DNA from: Prorocentrum cordatum
Taxonomy: Eukaryota; Sar; Dinophyceae; Prorocentrales; Prorocentraceae
Reading direction: 5' to 3'
Assembly: GCA_963575745.1 (NCBI GenBank)
Contig: CAUYUJ010003991.1
Span: forward strand, 474,864-538,863
Length of the DNA stretch: 64,000 nucleotides
The position numbers were made by a program, and so were the translations under genes. The notes under the pieces were generated by a model. The model ran no database searches, was not told where the DNA came from, and saw nothing but the letters and a program-made list of their open reading frames with translations. This document shows positions 32,501 through 39,700 of the stretch, piece after piece; the first letter of the stretch is position 1, and the number at the start of each line of letters is the position of its first letter.

Positions 32501-33563
32501 GGTGGGTGAGACATTCATGAAGGAGTGCAGGAAAGCTGGAATCCTTCCCACATCCAACGATATTCTCAAACAGCTGAGCAAAGCTCTCAGCAGGATATGC
32601 AGACCTGCGCCAGACAAGCAACACAATCCTGTGTGGCGCTTGGAATCTTTCGATGATCATGATGGTTGGGTTAACCTCGTGGAGCTCGTGAGGGAGTATC
32701 CGTGGAACACAGGTCAATCGAGACATGCTGGGTATAACCCAAGATATAACGAGGCCAAACGCATCAACGAGCAGTTATATGGTCGCTCGGTTGACCAACT
32801 CGCAGCCATCATGATGGCAGTTGTTCATGTTCGTGAACCAGACGGAGAAGAAAAACAGCGCCTCCAGTTCAAGGTGTTAATGCGGGACTCCGGCGAGCCC
32901 GCTATCTCCATCCGCGCCTCTCAGGGGCATTCATGGACATTGAAAGCTCCATGGTCGCTGTACAGCTACATTGTACTGTGCGACCAACCTGCCGGGAGAC
33001 CGGCCCCATACCCTGATGTCGCCATGCATGGCACTCGATGGCATGCTTTCGAAGGTATTATGTGGCACGGCCTGTCCTGTAGACCTGAGCACAACACGAA
33101 GAAAAGGGGGACAGGCCGTTCGCACATTCGCTTCGTGCCGACAGTTCGCCGCCGTGCCGTGAACAGTGGGTGGGACCCAGATTCAGACATCATCATCTTC
33201 GTAGATTGGCGTCAGGCCATACAAGATGGTATGAAGTTCTGTTGGTCCGATAACGGAGTCCTCTTGTCCGAGGGAGATAACGGTATCATTGAACCGTATT
33301 ACATCTCTCATGTAGAGGATCTGACCACAGGAAGGCAATGGCGTAATCCAGAGTATTTGGGGAGCCGCCATGCGCGAGTCTCTGTCGCAACGATGGCTGC
33401 TTTCGATAGGTGGGCTGACGTTGGTACTTCCAGCGTTAAGTACCAGTGGTCCCAAGACCAAGAGGGCGTCGACCCCCCCATGGTCTACCTCCACAGGGAA
33501 GTTGGGGCCACTACAGCCCTACCCAGCTGGGAAACCAGCCTGAGATCTTTCGGATCTTCATGA
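29493..33563 (+). CDS. Element A ORF2: zinc knuckle, long linker and C-terminal Tpt1/KptA-like domain
   Basis: The frame is open for 1356 codons. The likely entry is by +1 shift at 29597, so the first 35 codons overlap ORF1 and are probably not used. Residues 35-100 are Gly/Lys/Arg-rich. A CCHC knuckle (C-x2-C-x4-H-x4-C) is at residues 103-116 (29799-29840). A spliced-leader-like stretch (29871-29893) is read as SSEVHFGSS. A long acidic then Pro/Ser/Arg-rich linker follows. Residues 1023-1280 form a Tpt1-like domain, described separately. It ends at TGA (33561-33563), overlapping the ORF3 ATG as ATGA. No protease, integrase or RT lies in this ORF. Nine GNRA hairpins fall within it. Confidence 0.8.
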   Translation: MLSIYSGCYNRLNEGGGGSHENQCVVLEGGYAEVFKGKGKGKRGRRRLNGRGIAAFLQRLSDEQHDEIFFGGKGRGKGRRETSGKGKGRRGNPRGRDGQVLKCHECGSSDHLVRDCPAKGNGKGMSSEVHFGSSAPSIEYLSLQDFEAMEQIFFTWVVGMDNIDELEGYGHGLYAYYLEYVRRFVTGSNELTPVEHGTLGNEPLSFFDWMFGNPGNIMAYESDDEDTTIEASPSEVQRNLEPPPEIPPGNRPSLMGEYPQTTEDLIEMESQAFVQAFIAGEPDIPFIPPGSLAPGEYGPRTLSQTLMRMHEILTIGYPESQEHIEADIMTEQDNDDCGSSELILAALTLIDSLYPQEVQRHLIYSRGRWRRALEMAMAMRGHDLPPPGRGLQAVGMRPNHTAMRNIAGQPMLGDEPEPTTVPPTPGQPSDAQTPAMQGNLPVPDTPMAIIIGSSTSEEVDGDGCGLDEDDVTILMMGVNGEEEVDFDPDESESSSPSAQAPLAPSSTQQGDPPPSDDPSGIAQEPSQAPPPGAAPAASAASSDENTRRSRSHARVREEPHPQARLPREWRQAGPKEHALRRGGQLLPYNDPRRRKGEHSAFGQGNPAYRDSDGKPIRGGYQLATNIRRPEIQEVRTQLRDIIAARKQYRPHAACGPCSQPFQNHRPGCPVGNNEGLSPNRGKTPPKEGHPPLIPMTQDEIAEVNRRLGTLSHLDPKEEEKPNPAPRGLVAMTQEEKDALFSLPGMRGNSPGVSSQPQQPEPIIKDETKAQRVAEDEERIRTVEERTREATRKMLEDSSKIYMKGASKPPLPLTSKAKSEPPTPKPSSGPKPKVSSQSPGPDAHMEVPRSATPRPPIGATPPQASVPKQQPQDPMEERRRPLSRSNSIAKRAAAFERSGHVPAPASPVAARSRRSDEGAMSRGNWAPKIRGSASRASPRGNPPGAAAAASSSSGAAASSATEAPMRGNPPVVQLHHPGDTSFTSGTPNVIRDRLALRKLPPIRSVGETFMKECRKAGILPTSNDILKQLSKALSRICRPAPDKQHNPVWRLESFDDHDGWVNLVELVREYPWNTGQSRHAGYNPRYNEAKRINEQLYGRSVDQLAAIMMAVVHVREPDGEEKQRLQFKVLMRDSGEPAISIRASQGHSWTLKAPWSLYSYIVLCDQPAGRPAPYPDVAMHGTRWHAFEGIMWHGLSCRPEHNTKKRGTGRSHIRFVPTVRRRAVNSGWDPDSDIIIFVDWRQAIQDGMKFCWSDNGVLLSEGDNGIIEPYYISHVEDLTTGRQWRNPEYLGSRHARVSVATMAAFDRWADVGTSSVKYQWSQDQEGVDPPMVYLHREVGATTALPSWETSLRSFGSS
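29799..29840 (+). other. CCHC zinc knuckle of element A
   Basis: CHECGSSDHLVRDC gives C-x2-C-x4-H-x4-C, the retroviral nucleocapsid knuckle, which binds element RNA during packaging. It is preceded by basic KGKGKGKRG repeats, as usual for nucleocapsid regions. Confidence 0.9.
29871..29893 (+). other. Dinoflagellate spliced-leader-like sequence inside ORF2
   Basis: The last 15 bases, CCATTTTGGCTCAAG, match the 3' end of the conserved 22-nt dinoflagellate spliced leader exactly. The preceding TCCGAAGT differs from the leader by one substitution and one inserted T. It lies on the sense strand, in frame, 30 bp after the CCHC knuckle. It may be a relic of a reverse-transcribed trans-spliced mRNA fused into the element, or a sequence with a role in the element's RNA. 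The leader sequence is from memory of the published consensus. Confidence 0.7.
32559..33330 (+). other. Tpt1/KptA-like RNA 2'-phosphotransferase domain in ORF2
   Basis: Family motifs appear in order: LSKALSRICRP (family SKxLSxxLRH), a DGWVNLVEL segment (family DGYVxVxDL), SIRASQGHSW (family IRAxQGHS), MHGTRWHAFEGIMWHGLS (family HGTxxxxxxxIxxxGLS), RSHIRF (family RxHIHL), then FVDWRQAIQDGMKFCWSDNG. Known members transfer the internal 2'-phosphate left by RNA ligation to NAD+. Of the essential Arg-His-Arg-Arg set, the first Arg and the Arg of IRASQGHS look kept. The His of LRH appears to be Pro, and the last Arg is not obvious. Fold assignment is good, activity uncertain. Confidence 0.75.
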
Positions 33564-36500
33564 TCACCGAGAGTGAGGCCGGGAGCGCGGCTCCAAGCCG
33601 TGCCCCAAGCCAAGGGCCTAGTGCCGTGTCTTGGCAGGCCATTAGTACCTCGGACCTGGATCAGATCGCAGCCGCGCTGAACCCTGACCAGGTAGAACAG
33701 CTGGCGGACAGGTTATACCAGCAGGATCCCTGGGCCGCAGGCCAGGGAGCAATGTCCGCTATGGCTACGAGAAATCGTCAGGCCATGCAGGGAAACCTGC
33801 CTACAAGCGGACCTGCTCGGTTTGAACCAATGCATGGAAGCCCTACTCAGAGCATGCACACTCCAAGGGGCATGACTCCATTGGGCACACCACCGGCACA
33901 ATCCCCATTCGGGACACCTGTCCGCCCTGCCGCAAACGGCACACTCATGGAGAGGATAGCTGCGGCTAGGGCTGATCACAGCACAGCCCTCCTCAACATG
34001 ATGCCGCCCGGCACGCCAACGAGTCAGCAGGGAAACCTGCCTGGTACACCAAGCCACCACAGGGCGGGTGTACCTGACGACTATCGCTCAAGAGTGGCGG
34101 CCGCGGTGCAGCAGGTGCAGAACCATAATCTGCCTCACCCAAGTGGGCAGAGGTGGAGGCCAGCCTGGTCCTGGGAACCTGAGGGTCCCAACCCACGGGA
34201 CCCTGCTCGGCAACGAGCCTTTATCCCGGCGTTCAACGCCCATCCGAGCATGTCTCAGGGCCAGAGGCCACCACCAACGCAGATGAATCCGCCATTATAC
34301 CCTGACGGGTCAAGGGTTCCGAACAAATTTGTTCGTGAATTGGCGGATCAGATGCATAACCTCACTAATGTGCGCTGCAGCGACCATTCCATGTACCCGC
34401 ACATGGCCTTTATGCCTTCACCAACATCACCAGAGGTGGTTGTTCAGCCCACTGCCCATTCAATATCGTCTGGCAGTAGGGGCGTGCCTGACTACATCAG
34501 GCAGACGCACCACACTCAGCAGGCATGTTTCATGAGGAGGCAGGCGGTGCAAAGCGTACGGGATCAGTCACGTGCAGCTGCACTTGATGTGGTGAGGAAC
34601 AGGGGCTCACCTTTGCGAGGAAACTCGCCCGCCGTGGCTCCTACCACTTCCATGCCAAATGTCGAAGTGCAGGAAGTGCTGAATCCAACGGGGACACCCC
34701 CATCAGCCTTCATGCCCTCCGAGACGGTATTGGAGAGGCAGCGGCGGGTATATCCCAGGGTAGCAGACGTAGAAGTCTTCACTGGGATGGAAGATACCTG
34801 TGCGGTATGCCTCGAAGAATTTCAGCCCAGGGATTGCGTCTACCGCCTGAGGTGCAATCACCTATTCCACGAGGGATGCTGGAATTCTAATGTGGTGGGC
34901 CACGTCACAAATCAGCGTGAGGGAGATCCCCAGCAGCCACCATGTGCTATCTGTCGAGCACCTGGCATTATAGCATCATCCTTCCCATGGACCGGCTCCT
35001 TTAGTCAGACTCCTGAGCAGTCAGCGAGAGAGCTGCGGGAGCTGAGGAGCATGGTGGAGGAGATGACGTCCAGGATGCTAGCTATGCAGACAGTTCCGTC
35101 ACAACAGCAGGGATACCTGCCTGAAGAGGTAAGGCCGCCTATGGAAACGGGATATTTTGATCAGCTTATCCCGATGACGGCGCCTCAGCAGGGAAACCTG
35201 CATGATACTCCTCAGATGTCTCCCCAGAGTGGAGGCGAGGCTGAGATGTCACTGGACCCTGATCAGCTGCGCGAGTTGCGTGTACGACATTTCCAGAATC
35301 AGATGGATAATACGCACACAACATTTATGCTAGATGCCAATAATCCTGAAACTGATAGTCCGTCGTTAGACCTATCAGAATCCTCAGCGGCGTCAGCAGC
35401 AACAGCAGCCAGGGCCGTCAACATCTCAGCGACGAATGAGGAGTTCGAGGAGTGGCTGCGATACCGGGATCACGTCACGAACGAGGGGCTGCAAGACATC
35501 GCCCTTCACTCGTACCTAACGCTGATAAGGCGCACGACCCGCGAGCAGTATATGAGCATACGTGATGAGTATGCCAACTGGCGGGAGGAGCGTGGTGATC
35601 ACGCCCAGCACGTGTCGTACTTCCAGTACATTGACCTGGCACGCATGGCCGAGAGCGAGTCGCATGCCAGTGTCGTGCGGGGTAACCCGCCAGGGAGTAC
35701 GAATGTGCCGCGGGGAAACCCGCCTACCGACACAGTCGACACTTCAGAAACTGTGCACACCAAGCAGCCGAGTAAGACGTTCTTGGATGATGGTGGAAAT
35801 TCCATACTCATCGACGTCGGTTCGAAGATCAACATCATGGGCGAGAACACGAGCCGCAAGTTCGTCCAGGCTGCCGAGGCACATGGCCGTACTTGTACGT
35901 TTGAGCCCCGCTCTCGTTTGAATATCAACGGAGTGGGAGAAGGGTCGGCCCCAGCGGATACCGTAGGCACATTCAGTATTGCCTGCGAGTACCAGGGGTC
36001 GGCCCAACTCGATTCATACAAGACGAACATTGTGTCAGGCTGTGGCAAGGACCTGCCAGCCATCCTAGGTCTCGATAGTATGCAGGACAAACGCACGATC
36101 ATCGTGCTTGAACGAGGCCAGGAAAAGCTGATATTCCCTGGTAAGGGGCAGGTCAAAATGGAGCTCCCAGAAGGCTCCAAAATCATGCCGACGACAAAGT
36201 TGCCGTCAGGGCATCTGTCGATCAGGTGTGATTGTTTTGGAGCTGCGGGGCAACCCGCCTCGAGCTCAAGCAGCACGTCCTTCCAGACAGTGCTGACAGG
36301 CGAGCCGACCCCAGCGCAGGAGCGCAATCAATTGCAGGGAAACCTGCCCCAGGGGTTGATGGAGACGCTCGCCAAGGCCACCATGCGAGGCGACAACATC
36401 GACGATCTCGAGACGTTCGATTGTTTTGTTGCCAGGACACTGGCCCAGCATGGTGGTAGTGTACCCATGGACGCTGTGCAGTCCCGCCGTAAAATAGTGA

Positions 36501-36706
36501 TGGGATACACTAATCGTGAATTGCATACGGTCAGCGACGCTAGGTCCAAAGGCGCGCTGAAACAGCTGATGGATAATCCATCGATGCTGACAGCATTTGC
36601 GGAGCAATCCGCCTCTGAGGCCACGGCGCGCTGCAGTGCTGAGCTCCAGCATCTGAGGGAAGCCCAGATGCTGGCAGATATTGTAGGCACATCTTCTTCA
36701 TCTTGA
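33560..36706 (+). CDS. Element A ORF3: RING-H2 finger and aspartic protease
   Basis: A 1048-codon ORF starting at ATG 33560, whose last two bases begin the ORF2 stop (ATGA overlap). This start is chosen because it is the only arrangement that links the two frames without a slip. The N-terminal 400 residues are Pro/Met/Gln-rich. A RING-H2 finger is at residues 414-465. The C-terminal third holds a retropepsin-like protease: LIDVGSKINIMGENTSRKF with the catalytic Asp at residue 752, then INGVGEGSA and LPAILGLDSM, typical of this family, though the usual Ser/Thr after Asp is Val. It ends at TGA 36704-36706, and the same frame continues into ORF4. Eleven hairpins fall in or over this ORF. Confidence 0.8.
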   Translation: MITESEAGSAAPSRAPSQGPSAVSWQAISTSDLDQIAAALNPDQVEQLADRLYQQDPWAAGQGAMSAMATRNRQAMQGNLPTSGPARFEPMHGSPTQSMHTPRGMTPLGTPPAQSPFGTPVRPAANGTLMERIAAARADHSTALLNMMPPGTPTSQQGNLPGTPSHHRAGVPDDYRSRVAAAVQQVQNHNLPHPSGQRWRPAWSWEPEGPNPRDPARQRAFIPAFNAHPSMSQGQRPPPTQMNPPLYPDGSRVPNKFVRELADQMHNLTNVRCSDHSMYPHMAFMPSPTSPEVVVQPTAHSISSGSRGVPDYIRQTHHTQQACFMRRQAVQSVRDQSRAAALDVVRNRGSPLRGNSPAVAPTTSMPNVEVQEVLNPTGTPPSAFMPSETVLERQRRVYPRVADVEVFTGMEDTCAVCLEEFQPRDCVYRLRCNHLFHEGCWNSNVVGHVTNQREGDPQQPPCAICRAPGIIASSFPWTGSFSQTPEQSARELRELRSMVEEMTSRMLAMQTVPSQQQGYLPEEVRPPMETGYFDQLIPMTAPQQGNLHDTPQMSPQSGGEAEMSLDPDQLRELRVRHFQNQMDNTHTTFMLDANNPETDSPSLDLSESSAASAATAARAVNISATNEEFEEWLRYRDHVTNEGLQDIALHSYLTLIRRTTREQYMSIRDEYANWREERGDHAQHVSYFQYIDLARMAESESHASVVRGNPPGSTNVPRGNPPTDTVDTSETVHTKQPSKTFLDDGGNSILIDVGSKINIMGENTSRKFVQAAEAHGRTCTFEPRSRLNINGVGEGSAPADTVGTFSIACEYQGSAQLDSYKTNIVSGCGKDLPAILGLDSMQDKRTIIVLERGQEKLIFPGKGQVKMELPEGSKIMPTTKLPSGHLSIRCDCFGAAGQPASSSSSTSFQTVLTGEPTPAQERNQLQGNLPQGLMETLAKATMRGDNIDDLETFDCFVARTLAQHGGSVPMDAVQSRRKIVMGYTNRELHTVSDARSKGALKQLMDNPSMLTAFAEQSASEATARCSAELQHLREAQMLADIVGTSSSS
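34799..34954 (+). other. RING-H2 zinc finger in ORF3
   Basis: CAVCLEEF, then CNHLFHEGCW and a C-terminal CAIC give C-x2-C ... C-x-H-x2-H-x2-C ... C-x2-C, the C3H2C3 cross-brace of RING-H2 ubiquitin ligases. The second zinc loop is longer than usual. Ubiquitin-ligase activity is a family property, not shown here. Confidence 0.8.
35800..36230 (+). other. Retropepsin-like protease domain
   Basis: DVGS at residue 752 of ORF3 stands where the D-(S/T)-G-(A/S) catalytic triplet is expected. The following GVGEGSA, DLPAILGLDSMQDK and PSGHLSIRC stretches correspond to the conserved parts I recall from dinoflagellate copia proteases. It would cut the Gag-Pol polyprotein. Confidence 0.65.
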
Positions 36707-39700
36707 AGATGGCAGGGCGACGTCGCCCCCTCGTCGTCTTGCCTGTTGGCTGAAAAGCCGGGGGGTAACAAGGACAGCGGGGTAACCTGCCTTAGTAAGA
36801 GGGCTTTTGTCATCGAAGATACGAGGGAGGCATGTGCCGACCTCCGCACACGAGACTATATTTGTGATCCTATTTCCCACAACGAACTTATGACAAGCGT
36901 GGGCACAAACTACCTAGGTGCGGTGATCAGTGGAGATTACACTCTCATATGGATTAGTACTCCGGGTGACTGGTACGCACGAACTCCAGGAAAGAGAGTG
37001 GCCCCACATTGGTCACGCATCCAGAACCTGTTGATTAAAGCCAAGAAACTCCGCATGAAGATTATAATATTTGGTCCCCCAGGATATGTTTGGAAGTTAT
37101 CTCCAGTACGTGATACCCTGGAAGATCTAAAGTTGTCAGTAATACGGATGCGTCTGTGTCATTTCGGTATTCGGTTCAATATGCAAGACAGTACACCAAG
37201 CGGTACCTATATGCAGGTAGCATCATCAATACCGATCAGCTCGAAGCTGTGGACATGTACCTGTAAGCAGGCCATACCACAACATGTGTTGGATTGGTAC
37301 GGCCATACAGTACGACATGCTGAATGGCGGGCTCAGACACGCACTATACTCATCCGTCACTTGAACGACAAAATCCTGGGGAGCACCACCACGCACGGAA
37401 ACGTGCCCGTATACTTAAATACGTATACACGTACAGACCATAATACCCGTCACTACGTGACGACTCATAAGGGAGGACCAAAATGGTCTGAAGTCATCCG
37501 ACGTGTAACAATCAACCTGGATACCAACGCGGTTATTCAAGATATCTCAGTTACCGATCAACCAACAGGGTATGATTGGCATGCACCATTACTTGCAGGG
37601 GTTGCCAACATCAGTACTCGGTTGTATTGGCAACCCGAGGAACCGGTCTTGCTCGGAAACGAGCCGACTCAATCACCACAGAAACATCGACGCGTCATCA
37701 TAGATGACTGTTCTCTCCCCCTCCCGACTCTGGCGATTGACGCATGTACCCATTCAACCACGACAATGAGTACACAGACCGACGAACAAGACGAGCAAGC
37801 TTTACCCACTGAATCGCGTATAAAGCAGAAGGAGAGGCTCAAAGCCGAAAAGGAAGCAGGCATCAAGCCTCGCCGCATTAAAAAGCACGTTGAAGACGGA
37901 AATGACGATTGCGGCGACGACTTGTCAGGACTCGGACAGGATCTTATGGCAACCTGGAGTACTGACGTCCCTGTTGAGCTGATAAGCTCCGACGAGGTCG
38001 ATGACCTGTTCCTTACCCTCCCCACATCTATGCCCGACACACACGCTAACATATACAGCATAGTTGCTACACTATGCTACGGCCATAACAACTGCGTGGA
38101 TATGTTGGAGCTTTGTGGCGGTGAGAGTGGCATCTCAGAGCTTGCCTTCTCAAGGGGACTTTCCTCAGGCGGCAACTTGGACAAGACTACATGTGTCGAC
38201 CTGGGAGACCCCTCGGTGCAGCAGGTTATAGATCATTACTTTGCGATATGCTACGTACGAGTTGCCATACTGCAACCCAGCTGCCGCACCACAGGACCAC
38301 CACCTTACTATAACTACAAAGTCAACTATAACACTTGGGAACAGCACCACCGAGAAGACTTACCACACATAATTTACTGTGGTAAAATTGCTGTAACCCA
38401 AGATGACGCTCAGAGGTGGTTTATACGCGAACAACCTACAGGAACATGGGTGGACGATATCTCTCCATGGACGAAGCTTGCCAACCGACCACACATTACA
38501 ACCGTGCGCATTGACCAATGCGCTACGGGACTTAAGGATACGACTGGTGACTATATTAAGAAGCCGACAAATATCACCAGCAACGACGAGACAATTCTTA
38601 AACCCTTTGAGCGACTCAAGTGCAACGGTCAGCATGTGCACGCACAACCGTGGAACACCGAGCTTTCACTGGCACAAAGATATACTCGACGACTGCAGTC
38701 TGCCTTCGTGGAAGCCGTTTATCTGGCGAAAGCCATTGACACTACGCGCGGAAACGCGCCTATAAGTACTGCACATGCTTATCTTGCAGACCTTCCTGAG
38801 CAAGCTGAACCAGGCGAAGGTATGAGACGCATCGGTGATCGTATCATCCCAAAGGTGGCTACGTGCCCGGCATGCATCGACAACGTCCGAAAGGACAGTC
38901 CTAGCCACAACAGAGACCCTACGCAGTGCAAATATCATGACTCCATCTCTGTATATTGGCCATGTCCAGCATGTCAGAGGGATCTTACGAGAAGCAAGGG
39001 TGTTAAGAACCACCTCGATACTGAACCTGGTAAATGTCGTTTTGCTGAACCATTTAAACTACCAGACGACCACGACCCCGAAGGCAAAGCCGTGCCAGCT
39101 TGGTGGAAACCCTTACCTAAACCTGGTGAGGGCCAAGCTTCAGCTGCAGGTGGCCGCCAAGGCGCACACGCCAGGCCACCGCGACCACGATCCTTCGGTA
39201 ACGTCGATCCGACATCTGGTACCAGCAGCTACGACCTGCTGCGAGACGCCCCCGAGCGTGGAAACACGCCTTCTGCGTCTTCTAGCGACACGCCACAGGT
39301 AGCGGCCCGCCGCGGACGTCTACAAGGCGTACCACCACCTCCAGACGCAGTCAACACAGGGGATCAACTACGGAGAGCTACGAGGAACCCTCTTGCCTCC
39401 ACCGGCTCTGGGGCTCCACGACTACCCGACTGGACGAGATTTGACATCCAACACAGTCTACAGAGTCTCCGTAGTCACGAACCCCATGTTGTGAAAAAGG
39501 AACTCCGAAAACTGCATCTACGATGGTATCATGCGAAGGAGCCAAAGATGAGGCTAATCCTCGAAAAGGTGGGGCTTGATAACGTTCGACTGAACATGAT
39601 CAAGGAAATCTGCGATACCTGTCGGGAATGTAGAGCATGGGAACGTCCAGGAAACTCAACATTACCATCGGTAAGCCTCCCTGGTAACTGGCTCGATGAA

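Noticed and set aside
36704-36706. Selenocysteine at the in-frame UGA
   Set aside because: No Sec-insertion-type element was recognised and the surrounding Ser-rich stretch is not a redox site. Simple read-through or mutation is more likely.
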